From Bolinopsis microptera (lineage: Eukaryota; Ctenophora; Tentaculata; Lobata; Bolinopsidae): a stretch of DNA of 64,000 nt. Made by a program: the position numbers and the translations under genes. The notes beneath the pieces were generated by a model that saw only the letters and a program-made list of their open reading frames with translations, had not been told where the DNA came from and did not search any database. Each line of letters begins with the position of its first letter. The first letter of the stretch is position 1. The stretch lies in contig NC_087073.1 in the NCBI RefSeq assembly GCF_026151205.1, positions 2,656,501 to 2,720,500 of the forward strand, read 5' to 3'. Below, piece by piece: positions 42,987 through 54,189 of this stretch.

Positions 42987-44129
42987 ATGTTAACACGGAG
43001 TAAAAGATTCTCAACAGCTGCTGATAAAGAAAACAGTAACATAAATTTAATTCCGATCAAAAAGGAAATAAAAACCGAGCAGGAGGAGGTGACTGGAATA
43101 TCACATGGTTTCATTTGTCCGCAATGTGAAGCTCACTTCCTTTATGATGAGTTCTTTGTGGAACATATCAGAGAACATCATGGTGAAACGATCAATGATA
43201 TGTCTACTAAAGATGTCCTGTTAAACTCTTTACGATCATCAGATAGGTTAGGGAAAGAAAATACTTCTCTTGTTGGGAAAGCTTTTAAATGTGACGATTG
43301 TTCTTATACCTGTAATGAGAACAGTGATCTTGTGAAACATTTTAAATGCATTCACACGGGAGAGAAACCCTACAAGTGTAACCAATGTTCATATTCTTGC
43401 TCTGATAAATCAAGTCTTATTATACACAATCGTACTCACACGAGAGAGAAACCTTACAAGTGTAAGGAATGTTCATATTATAGTGCTCAGAAAGGTGATC
43501 TCAAGAAACATATGAGGACTCACACAGGAGAGAAACCCTACAAGTGCAACGAATGTTCGTATTCTAGTGCTCAGAAATGTTCGCTCACAGCGCATATAAG
43601 GACTCACACCGGAGAGAAACCCTACAAGTGTAAGGAATGTTCATATTGTAGTGCTCAGAAAGGTGATCTCAAGAGACATATGAGGACTCACACGGGAGAG
43701 AAACCCTACAAGTGTAATGAATGTTCATATACTTCCTCTGTTAAATCAAATCTTATTACACACCAACGTACTCACATGGGAGAGAAACCCTACAAGTGTA
43801 ACCAATGTTCGTTTTGTAGTGCTCGGAAAGGTGATCTCACATTACATATTAGGACACACACGGGAGAGAAACCCTACAAGTGTAATGAATGTTCATATAC
43901 TTGCTCTGTTCAATCTAATCTTATTATACACCAACGTACTCACACGGGAGAGAAACCCTACAAGTGTAAGGAATGTTCATATTCGTGTGCTCAGAAAGGT
44001 CATCTCTCATTACATATAAGGACTCACACTGGAGAGAAACCCTACAAGTGTAAGGAATGTTCATATACTTGCTCTGTTAAATCAAGTCTTGTCAGACATC
44101 AACGTACTCATACGGGAGAGAAACTCTAA
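42987..44129 (+). CDS. C2H2 zinc-finger protein, array unit F (intact)
   Basis: 380 residues with the family N-terminus (MLTRSKRFS, SUMO motifs, CPQC finger) and ten tandem fingers ending THTGEKL. Finger order is close to unit A, differing by loss of one CSAQKSDVKKH finger and gain of CSYSCSDKSSL after the first finger. The first finger has a longer histidine spacing (HFKCIH, five residues where three to four are usual). Confidence 0.9.
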   Translation: MLTRSKRFSTAADKENSNINLIPIKKEIKTEQEEVTGISHGFICPQCEAHFLYDEFFVEHIREHHGETINDMSTKDVLLNSLRSSDRLGKENTSLVGKAFKCDDCSYTCNENSDLVKHFKCIHTGEKPYKCNQCSYSCSDKSSLIIHNRTHTREKPYKCKECSYYSAQKGDLKKHMRTHTGEKPYKCNECSYSSAQKCSLTAHIRTHTGEKPYKCKECSYCSAQKGDLKRHMRTHTGEKPYKCNECSYTSSVKSNLITHQRTHMGEKPYKCNQCSFCSARKGDLTLHIRTHTGEKPYKCNECSYTCSVQSNLIIHQRTHTGEKPYKCKECSYSCAQKGHLSLHIRTHTGEKPYKCKECSYTCSVKSSLVRHQRTHTGEKL

Positions 44130-44594
44130 AATTGCCAGGAATGTTCTTATATAACAACTTTTATACTTGTTCTGATCAGTCACACTTTATTAGATACCAG
44201 CGTATTCACGGGTAAAGAATGTCAGTTTACTTCCACTTTTATATTATTAGTTGAACAACAACGAGGTATGATCTATGGTTGCATTTAAAGTTTAGAAATA
44301 ATCTCCACCAATGTTTAGAGCTATGTTTGAAATGAATTTTTCTGATTTTTAAATGAAAGAATTTTGCAGTTTGTTGCACAAATAAGTAAGGAATTAATCA
44401 TAATCTTTGATATATTATTAGATATATCTAAACAATTTAATGTGCAGTCGTGTCAACGTTTTTAAGGAATGGATTGTGATGAACGGTCCCAAACGGCCAA
44501 ATTCAAGAGTTACCAGTCTACTGGGTAGTTCGGTTAAGCTACGTTAGAGAATACATAAAAAAAACTGAATCCCAATTCTTATCAACTTTAATAC

Positions 44595-47500
44595 CTCTTT
44601 TAGCAGTGTTGTTTTTAGCGCGTCTGTTGAAAGAGAGAGTGAGATCAGTTGACATTTGTTTGTTAGCAAGTGCTGAAACTGATAACAGGTGTTGTGTAGT
44701 TAGAGTTGAGGAGATACACCACCTCCCAAATGGAGCCTCAACTGTATTGGGACTCTGAAATTAGGTGGAATTGAAAATATATAAGTATATAATACACTTT
44801 TAAGGATAGGCCCTATGAAATTTAATTTGATAATTGAAAGTTAATTCTAAGTATCAGTATGTGTGCCAGATAAAGTACCTGTTGTTGTATGCTCTGTTCC
44901 CAGCCAGGTAACAGTAACATGAAAGTAGAGCTGCTCCCCACAGTACCGTAAGATAACTCCTTGCCCGGAACTAGGAGCCCCAGGTGCTTGACACAGGTCC
45001 GGTCTATGTTCAGGTCCACACCCCAGGCGTGGAGACATGACAACAGCAGGGAACATGTTAGTTTGATGATGTCCAGTGTCTCCTTGTCGTCCTCTTTGTC
45101 CTCTATGTCCTCCGAACTGCTCTTTATCTCCGCAGTGTTTTCCACCGGTATCTCTGATATCACACTTCTCTCTTCCAGTAACTTGGCCGTCTCTGTCTGT
45201 TTGATTATCGAGGTCCGTCTGTCTGATAGTCGCTGATCTGCACGTGCTGATGCGCGCCGCCTTTCCGTTACATTAGGCTGGGACTTGCTCCTCTCAAACT
45301 CTGCGTTAAAATGGGATTTAGAGTTATAGAAGTGATAAGTTTTGAATGCTATAATTCATTTGAGAAAGAAAACGAAAAATAACTACACACAGGATGTGTC
45401 TTAGTTTAGTACCACTGACCATGAGTCATGATGTCTCCTTGAAGTTGAGATAGTAAGTGTAAGAGTAGTTCCGTATCAAAGAGTAGTAGGTGAGACATGT
45501 TGTCACCAGATGAGAAGCTGAAGGGAACCACACTGAGACCGGTGCTGTGTCTGGTTACGCTACTGGAGGGTTTTATCTCTAGTTTACAGTGCTCGCCTTC
45601 ACTGAAGGTTTGACAGGCGGATACCAAACTCAGAGCCACTGCTCCTGTCTCTATTCTGTCCAGGTGTCCTGTACTCAGTCCCCAAACGTACACTGTGTCA
45701 TCTGCCAGGCATAAAATTGTTATTAAGCAAATACCTTTTTCAATCTATAATCAAACAATCGCTGACTAATCCTCACTTAGAAAGTGAACGAGTAGGAACG
45801 AGTAGGATGTCCTAACCTAAAAAGTGAACGTGTTAGATGTCTTAACCTAGACAGTGAATGAGTAGGATGTCCTAACCTAAACAGTGAACGAGTAGGATGT
45901 CGTAACTTATAAAGTGAACGAGTAGAATGTCCTAACCTAAACAGTGAACGAGTAAGATGTCCTCAGTTAGCCGCCATCTGATCTCCAGTACTCCAGTGTG
46001 ATGACAGGATCCCACAAACAAGGGAGTGAACTGAGCGTGAGTTGTTATTGCGATACTGTTATCTTGACATACTGAAACTACACTCCCTCGCAACTTTCCC
46101 TGTGGAGTTGATATTTGTGAACATCAACAAATGCGGCATTGATAGTTTGGCAGTGTAAAGTTGACCAACCCTGCCAATCTTTAAACCAAGTTAATTTTAT
46201 TCATTCACTAAATCAGAGGACTAATTGAGAGTGTCCACTTAATACTAACAGTGGCTTGTGTTGGAGGTAAGAACAGTCTGGTTAATGGTCCAGTGTGAGT
46301 GGTAAAACTCTGAAGTAGCACCACTTTCTTCCAATCCCAGATCTTCACACTGAAATCAGCTCCTGAACAAATTTTACAGATTTACACGTGTCTGGGACCA
46401 ACAGAGTGCTTTTTTTCGAATGATACGGACATGAGATTAGTTTGATGACTGACATCAGTGAGTGATACAAGCGATCAATGTTGCTGTTTTACAATCTATA
46501 TCTCGGTCGGGCTCGGCTAGTATGATTAAATTTAGCTTGCTTATTACGCTCGCGCGCGTCACGTGACTTACAAACGCGCACAAAAGCGCACTTTTTAAGC
46601 TTCGCGCGTTACAAAAAAGCGAACAAATTTCCGTCTCTAATATTGCCACACTATTCCACACGCGGACTTTGTTTTCAAAATTTAGCTAAAAAGCTTCAGT
46701 TATAATAGAATCGTTATAAAATATATATTGGCAATTCTTGGATCGGAGCATATACAAGAGGCTGTAAATCTAATAACAGTAATATAAAGATAGTAAAGAA
46801 GTACAACTTTATGACTCCAGGAAACGATAGCGGTATAGAATTGTATCAGATACTGTACTCTTATAACTGTACTGGGTAACACGCCTCATCACTAGGCAAA
46901 TAGTTACTTTTAACATCATTCTAGTTACGAACATGAATACGAATCTGTCGCATATATCTTAAAGAAATGCCCAAAAATGTTACCTCCACTGTAGAGAATG
47001 TTAGGAAGATAAGAAGAAGGTTGGCTGGCATGAGGATATAGCAGTACACTAACATTCCCTTTGTGCCCCTTTAACCTCACTCTCGAATCTATCTCCTCTG
47101 AATCTTCTGAAATATTTATAAAACCTTCATAAAGTCATAACGGTGTTTCCAAACTTTTTGCCAGAGGATCGGATCTAACTCGAACAATTATTTTCAATCA
47201 TGAATAATCATCTTGTTAAGGATTAATTACAAGTATGAAGTCTATTATTTATAGAGTGAACTGGCAATAATCTTAAATTTGGTGCATTTTCAATGTTAAT
47301 GTCTAGTCTAAACTACTAAACTATTAGTTAATGCCTAGAATTCACCGCTAACACCCTCTGTCTAGCCGCACGAAAAAAAGACTCAATATCAGTACACGAC
47401 TTTATCAGCACATGAACATTGAAAAAGGTTGGTAATGAAGAAGGAATATGACAATATCTTACCAGTACATTTGAACAGGGAGTGAGTAAGGAAGTGGTGA

Positions 47501-50443
47501 ACTAGTCCTACAATTATATCACCAGAGGATAGCCCACAAGCGATGTAAGATAGACTCTCCAGATACACACTCGCTGTTATATCAACCGCATCACCGCATC
47601 TGTTACACTGTACATTGAGTCTGTTTATACATTAGAACAATTAACTATCGTAACAGCAGTAGTTTTAAATGTAAGGAACTGATAAGGCAGTTTAAGGGGG
47701 CATACGCTAAAACTGTCCAACCCAAATGACCTCATAGGAAGTTCAGTAACTATTTAGCTGGACATTTTTGGTGTATGCCCCCTTAAGAGGGCCAGGGGGT
47801 CACATTATGGTAAGAAAGTTCAAATATTTACCTTCTCATTGACTAAAGCAACATTGTCTTTGTTCCAAGTCTTTGATAGACTGGTATGTATACATTCCAC
47901 TAAACCCTCACTAGCTATATCTTTCTCTCTATCTTGTTTCCATAGTGACAATCTGCCGTCCCTATCTCCTCTAATCAGTACATCGTGTGGGGTTCTCATA
48001 GATTTCTTGTGCACTAATAAACATTCCTGCAATTAACACAATATTAAATAACATAGATTAATTAACATACTTACACTATGTGGTCAATACGATACTAATA
48101 ATTGGTAGTTAGAAAATAAACTAAAGAGTTGCAACAAAAAGGTGAGAAGAGAAGTATACTAAGGATTACGGATGGAACTTATGGTTACTGAATAGCAAAT
48201 AACATATAGCAGTTGTACCATGAGAGGCCCAGTAGGTACACTGTACAGAAGAGTAGGGGGCTCTGCGCTCCAGGAAGCGTCACTGTGATCTACGGGGCGA
48301 ATAGCGCGCGCAGGCAACTGGTACACGTACAACACTCCGTTCTCTCTCCACAGCATTATCTTGTCCACTGTGTAAAACTTACCACCACTCCACGGTACCT
48401 CCTGGTTACTGGCTCCAGAACATAACAACACAAAGTCACCTGAGAAGGTATTATTACTTTATTACCCTTAATTAAACACTAATAGTAGATAAGATTGTAT
48501 CTTATATATTATTATTACATATATATACTATATTACTTTCTATATATAACTTTGCGCTTTTCATTAAGAATTAAAACAATGCATTCATATTATAGTCTAT
48601 AGAGCCAGGGTGTGGACTGTGGACTGGCTACACCTGATAAATGTTATACGTTGTCTTATTTTAAGATGGGTTTGATGGCAACAAAGAGTGAAAAATCGGA
48701 TGCTCTTACAAGACAAACAGAAACCAGGTCCTGACTATCTTTTTAGTGCCATATATTATATTATATTCCGAGTTAATTCTTCAAATGTAATCACCGACTA
48801 TTAGAGTGTCTTGTGTATTTTTTCCTTTCACACTTTTTCTCGTAAAAAAGTAATAGTGAAAGGTTACGAATGGACGTTTTTGCAGAAAAACGTGGATTTT
48901 GGAGAACTAGGTAGGTGGGTTAAAATATGTCGTGTTCCTTACGTCCGTTACCATGACAACTAGCCACGCGCAGTGCAGCGCGCGAGTTTATTTTAATGTA
49001 TTAATGTATGTAATGTATAGTATTAGGTAATCAGCCCAATTTGTACGTGGCACGCGTATTGTACTGATGTGTATCAATATAATTATTATGAAGTGAGCTG
49101 ATTAGAGCTTATATTTATAGTTATAGTGAATGGAAATCTAGCGTCCGCCAAAACGAAACAACGGGTGCAATTCGAGTTATAGTTGTTTTAAACCTTTTTT
49201 GTCCTTGTAAAGGTCGTCAAGGAACTGGTCGCTGTTCTTCCTATGGCGCTAAATTTGAAAAATGAAAGATTAACAAAACAAATGAATTACTGACCGGCCC
49301 TGTAAATCCTCCAAATACTCTGACACACAATGAGGCAGTTGTAGAGACTACGAGGGTTGTAAGTGACACACACTGGTCGGGGACAGTTCAGTATCTTCGT
49401 CTCTGACTCTAATATCATCTTCTCCCTTCCTTCAAACTGCAGGTTCCAGGTTTTGATCTGTCCGTTAACCGTAATACAGACCACCTCCTCGTCTTTAGTT
49501 TTAGGAGGCTGGAATACAGTGTAGCACAGGACCCAGTGGGTAGGGTCGCTGGGTACCAGGTGATGTTTTATATCTAGGGTATTGTAATCCAGAACTGTTA
49601 TAGCACCGTACTGCCCACAGACTAGCACGTTCTGGGATGAGGGCAGCGTCTGAAACAAGTTGGAATTACAACAACTTACTTCTTCAAATAACATATCTTT
49701 TAACCTTAACATATTATTATGAACACAATCTATCTCTAAGTGATCTTTAAACAATGAAGAGAAAAAGCTAAAGCACTGAATGAAATACCTGCAGTTTGAT
49801 GAGGGGTCCTTGAACTACAGTGCTCAACATATAAGAACCATCCGTCACATTCCATTTAAATACCTCCCTGCAACGAATATCATTCCAGGTTATGTCATGA
49901 AACACAAACATTGATATAAAGAAGTGCTAACAAAATGAAAACACCCTGAATATCATAATAAAAATGTTATATGTTATAATGAGTAATTATTGCATTGTTG
50001 TTAAATAAGCTACACGAAGCTGCACATTAACAGCACTTCTAAAGATACAAGGAAACTAACCCGTTAGAAGCAGCAGATATGATATGAAAGTTGTTGAGTC
50101 CAGATACCAGCTGGTCCATGCCAACCACCTCTGTAGAATGTCCAACTAGGAAGTTCCGGGGAATCAGGGCTTCCGGGAACACGTCACACACCAGCAACTG
50201 AAAGAGAGCTCACAATAAGTATTTCATTTCAAGACCTACTTCACCTCCCACCCCTTTGTTAATCATCAACAATAATAATTATTCATAAGTAGACATATAG
50301 ACTGTTTCAAAATAAATGAGTGTGTAATCAACCTGCCCCTCGGTGGATCCCGAAATGAGAACTTTGTCATCACGTGACAGAAAGAGACAAGAGACGGTGT
50401 GGGAGGGTGGTCGTGAGCCCCACAGCACTATCGGGAGGAGCAT
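44595..50443 (-). CDS. WDR7: WDR7 / rabconnectin-3 beta homologue, N-terminal exons
   Basis: Thirteen exons join in frame on the minus strand (~827 residues): 50443-50333, 50197-50061, 49867-49789, 49649-49295, 48439-48219, 48026-47832, 47607-47463, 47106-46984, 46362-46246, 46071-45937, 45701-45420, 45300-44879, 44754-44595. The protein starts MLLPIVLWGSRPPSHTVSCL like vertebrate WDR7 and keeps its landmarks: GDRDGRLSLW, RLKGHKGNVSVLLYPH, DFSVKIWD, VYVWGLSTGHLDR, LLLSCLHAWGVD and TTQHLLSVSALAN. WDR7 is a WD-repeat scaffold that, with DMXL/rabconnectin-3 alpha, helps assemble the V-ATPase on endosomes and synaptic vesicles. Vertebrate WDR7 has about 1490 residues, so the C-terminal third is missing from what I can see; the zinc-finger array starts 165 bp beyond the last exon. 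Confidence 0.9.
45781..45965 (-). repeat. 30-bp repeat x6 running through a WDR7 splice donor
   Basis: Six copies of AAACAGTGAACGAGTAGGAT plus GTCCTAACCT (plus strand). The rightmost copy covers the last ~24 coding bases and the donor of the exon at 45937-46071; the other five lie in the intron, each with the same TTTAG|GTTAGG junction. Confidence 0.9.
47696..47782. mobile_element. Small inverted-repeat element at TTAA in a WDR7 intron
   Basis: GGGGGCATACGCTAAAACTGTCC at the left pairs with GGACATTTTTGGTGTATGCC plus CCC at the right. TTAA flanks both ends (47692-47695, 47783-47786), the duplication made by piggyBac-type transposases; family assignment is tentative. Confidence 0.6.
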
Positions 50444-50654
50444 GGAGCTATAATATCGTATTAGTGCTGATATCTTCTGTCATTGTGTAACTCAGCTGTA
50501 CTTCCTTGCTACAGCAATTTATTGGCATTAAATCAAACAGGATTTTTAAAGACGGTAAAAATCCGCGCGCCTAAACACTAATGCTTATTACAGAAAACAC
50601 AGCAATTAAGGTGAACGATTCACCAAATTTGCAGCTTTTAGGTGCTCTCTGGTA

Positions 50655-50993
50655 GGATCATACCTTACTACATACCTTACTACATACCTTACTACATACC
50701 TTACTACATACCTTACTACACAGTACATGTATACCTTACTACATACCTTACTACATACCTTACTACATACCTTACTACATACCTTACTACACAGTACATG
50801 TATACCTTACTATATACCTTACTATATACCTTACTACATACCTTACTACATACCTTACTACATACCTTACTACATACCTTACTACACAGTACATGTATAC
50901 CTTACTACATACCTTACTACATACCTTACTACATACCTTACTACATACCTTACTACATACCTTACTACACAGTACATGTATACCTTACTATAT
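50655..50993 (+). repeat. 12-bp minisatellite upstream of WDR7, left part
   Basis: TACCTTACTACA repeated, interrupted at regular steps by ACAGTACATGTA, forming a higher-order unit of about 75-100 bp. It starts ~210 bp before the WDR7 start codon and continues at 56423-56578 after an insertion. Confidence 0.9.
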
Positions 50994-51610
50994 GGACACG
51001 TTCATTGAAGTTTGAGGAAATTGGTAAATTTCTAAAACAGCGTTTTTGACGATAGTGGTTTGATTTTAACATATATTAATCTAGCGTGTTCATAAGTTCT
51101 GAACATTAGCCACGTGACCCATACTCCCATATGCACTGCTCAAAAATAAAATGTATTGCTTTCAGGCACTATTATGTAAAAAATGTCACATTTTTGTGAC
51201 ATTGTTTACCATAGCTGCCCAATTAGCATTTTTTGGTCTAAAAGATAGTAGATTAGGTCAATCTAACAATTATGATACAATGTAGGCCTAAAGGGCAGTG
51301 ATCGAACGGCTTTAAGGCAACATTTCGTAAACTTTGTCACACTCAGAATACGAGACCTCTTTTCTACTGTGAGGTGTCCTCAAAACCCTTTTAACTCATT
51401 ATTTGATAGTTCTTCTGCCAATCATAGCCCTAAAATATGTTGTTTTGAAAAGTTAACAAATACATGCACTTAGCTATTGGGAAATGATGTAAATTCTGTC
51501 ATATCATATGGAATTTGAAATTCTGGGTGAATTTCCGAAATCATTTATATCTGATTTTGGGTTGGAAGGCGGGAAAACTCTATATGAGGACGATACACGG
51601 ATAGAGTTGA

Positions 51611-54189
51611 GACACAGTTAATAAACTGCGGAGTGACTAAAATGCTATACAGCAAAAACAGAACGCTCCAACCAAACACTCCACCTACTGATCCTAACCA
51701 CCCTAACAACTCTCTAGCTCTCTCTCTTCAACCCTCATTCCCTCACTCCTCTTGGTGCACAAAACCATTCTAACCTATGTATGTCCCCCTGACGGGTTCC
51801 ACAAGCCCAACGGTACATAGTTAGACGAAAAACAGAGAAGCCTTGATTGCCAGATCAAGGACTGCATCAGTAGCAGCGAAATACGGATATACCTTCTCCC
51901 TTACAGTCAGCGAGCTGACAACTATCTGACTGTGTCTTTTAGGCCTTGTCACACCACCTTCGCTATTGCATCCGCTCGCCCGTATTCACTGACACATGCC
52001 ACACCTGGGTTTAGTATGAAGATGTACGCATATTCACCCAAGATGCGGAGATGCCTCAGTTTAGCGAGTTGAGATACAACAGCAAACTCACAGGAGCATG
52101 GATCAGAATCATCAGTTACCAACCTGACACCGTTTCGGGGCTTTAATCGCAATACGGTTTCCTGTCAGGCGCCCCAGCAGTCCACCCTTGAACCACCATC
52201 TGATCCGAGAGTCACTTGAGGAGACCCGTTAGAGCTCGCAATTGTCGACGAGATAACGTTTTCTGGTACCTCTAGATGTTATAGTGAACTCTCAAGCTCC
52301 AACCTTCCTGAACTCCCACTCCCTCTTTCTCGATAACAAGTAGATCCATCTGGAACAGTGGGCTGCCTCTTTCCCACTGTCCCGTACCAGCTTCTTCAGC
52401 TCTCTTCCCCTAAAACCAATCCTCCTCGCAGCTCTCTCCAAACTCTGCGCAACCACTCCCCTAGCTCCAACTTCGACTGCGGCATTATAACAGCACCAAC
52501 CTTCCGCCTGAATCTCAGCCTGCAGACCGCTGTATCGGTCGAGCTTGTACTCGTGCGATTCAGCGATCCGCTCTTCAGATGGTACTGTTAGCTCCCACCA
52601 AATAACTGTCTTTGCCGACCTTGAGAATATCACAAGGTCCGGCCTCAGCCGTGTTTCCACAATCTCACTGGGAAACTTAAGCTGCCCCTCAAGGTCTGAC
52701 AGCACTATCCAATCCCGATACCCACTCAGGATCCCAAAACCACGACTCTCCTTCCGGTCGTCTGTACCTGCTTTTCTTTTCCCAGCAGGAACAAAATCAA
52801 TGAACTGCCTTCCATCGCCGGCCTTGTTCTTATAAGTGTTCACTCGGCGATCACAATGGAAGACAACCTGTTCAGAGATCTGCTTCAGAACTTTGTCGTG
52901 CCGCCATCTATACCTTCCTTGACTAAGGGCCACCTTACACCCAGCCAAAATGTGCTGAATGGTGCCCATCCTCTCCTCACATAACTTGCACTTCCCATCC
53001 TCATCTTCACTCCACTTGGAAACCATAGAGGGGGTTAAGAGGGTGCCGTACACAGCACTTAGCATGAACCCAATAAGTGAGTCACCATACTTAAAAAGTG
53101 TATGCCAGCTCAAATCCGTCTTCATTACGAGCTCTCTCCACTCACCCCACCTGCTCTGCATCTCCAGAGAACCTACTTGCACCTCCCTCTCTCTTTCAAT
53201 GTTCTCCTTCACTCTCAGCATAACCTCCCTCTCTCTTTCCCGTTCATCCATCCTCTCCCAAGGTTTTTTCCAGTCACCAAAACCGATGCCAACTCTTTTT
53301 TGAGGTTGCACCATCCCTCGCACCGATTCACAGACCAAATCTCTTCTGGCCTCTTCCAGTTCTGTCTCAGGCCTCCAAACTCTACCAGAACGAACTTGGG
53401 GCTGGACTGCTTTAATCAGGTCATCCTTAGATGTCTGATAGGATTGCAACAGTCGACACTTCTCTATCTTCCATGTATCTGTCAAACTGCTCACCGGTAA
53501 GGCCACACTGGATGATTGACTGAACAGACAAAGACCACTCAGAGTGTGCCCCACCCCTAACCACTTCCTGAGGAAACTATTGGTATTCTGTTCCCATCTG
53601 GTAACTGTTGTGATCGGAATATCATAGATGGCAAGAGGCCACTTCAGTTTTGGAAGGACCATGTACTGATATCCCCAGCACTTCTGGAGTCCAGTAAGGG
53701 AACTTTCATCGAGTCTCCGAAGAAAAGTGTTAAGGTCGACCTTGGTTGAGTCGATGACTGATTTGTCATTTCCTTCCACTCTTATCCATCTCCCAAGGAA
53801 TTTTATCGGCTTCTCTGACACATTCGGAATCACCTCACCACCCAACTGCAAACACACCTCTTCTCTCTCCACCTCCTCCTCTCCTACCACTACCTCCTCA
53901 ACCCACCTCACAGCCACTCCCTTCTTCAACACCAGTGCTCTGGACTTGGAGGACTTTAACTTAAATCTGGACCAGTCCACGTACTTCTGAAACACATTGA
54001 GTAACGTTTGCATATCCTCTGCACGTGCGGTCGTCAGACAGCTATCGTCCATAAACAGCTTCAGAGTTGGTATCGGTGTGTCATCCTTGATGAACTCAAT
54101 GCTTCTCGGAACCTTAGACTTTAGGTGTTCATGCCCAAGGTTCATGCACAAGACAAACAAGATGACTGATATCACACACCCCATGATAC
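51611..54189 (-). mobile_element. 5'-truncated retroelement with RT and nuclease domains
   Basis: Flanked by AGTTGA at 51605-51610 and 54190-54195. The coding part is 52292-54184; 51611-52291 is its 3' UTR and shows no A tail. It split the partial copy of the surrounding inverted-repeat element. Confidence 0.75.
52292..54184 (-). CDS. Reverse-transcriptase C-terminal half plus nuclease
   Basis: 630 codons with no stop. It begins inside the RT domain at the GC-x(2)-S-x-ILF motif (MGCVISVILF) and has the catalytic FMDD at residues 44-47. Landmarks follow: KSSKSRALVLKKG, KPIKFLGRW, RKWLGVGHTLSGLCLFS, a C-x2-C-x(n)-H-x4-C finger (CKLCEERMGTIQHILAGC), then a PD-(D/E)XK-like nuclease (LRPDLVIFSRSAKTVIWWEL, TVPSEERI). 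This RT family is frequent in cnidarians, molluscs and fish. The ATG falls at the truncation point, so it may not be a real start. The intact frame suggests a fairly recent insertion. It is a different family from the copy at 19797. Confidence 0.88.
   Translation of the reverse strand: MGCVISVILFVLCMNLGHEHLKSKVPRSIEFIKDDTPIPTLKLFMDDSCLTTARAEDMQTLLNVFQKYVDWSRFKLKSSKSRALVLKKGVAVRWVEEVVVGEEEVEREEVCLQLGGEVIPNVSEKPIKFLGRWIRVEGNDKSVIDSTKVDLNTFLRRLDESSLTGLQKCWGYQYMVLPKLKWPLAIYDIPITTVTRWEQNTNSFLRKWLGVGHTLSGLCLFSQSSSVALPVSSLTDTWKIEKCRLLQSYQTSKDDLIKAVQPQVRSGRVWRPETELEEARRDLVCESVRGMVQPQKRVGIGFGDWKKPWERMDEREREREVMLRVKENIEREREVQVGSLEMQSRWGEWRELVMKTDLSWHTLFKYGDSLIGFMLSAVYGTLLTPSMVSKWSEDEDGKCKLCEERMGTIQHILAGCKVALSQGRYRWRHDKVLKQISEQVVFHCDRRVNTYKNKAGDGRQFIDFVPAGKRKAGTDDRKESRGFGILSGYRDWIVLSDLEGQLKFPSEIVETRLRPDLVIFSRSAKTVIWWELTVPSEERIAESHEYKLDRYSGLQAEIQAEGWCCYNAAVEVGARGVVAQSLERAARRIGFRGRELKKLVRDSGKEAAHCSRWIYLLSRKREWEFRKVGA

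Noticed and set aside
50642-51049. Repetitive IPYYIPYYIPYY frame
   Set aside because: Encoded by the 12-bp minisatellite; no start context and not conserved across the insertion.
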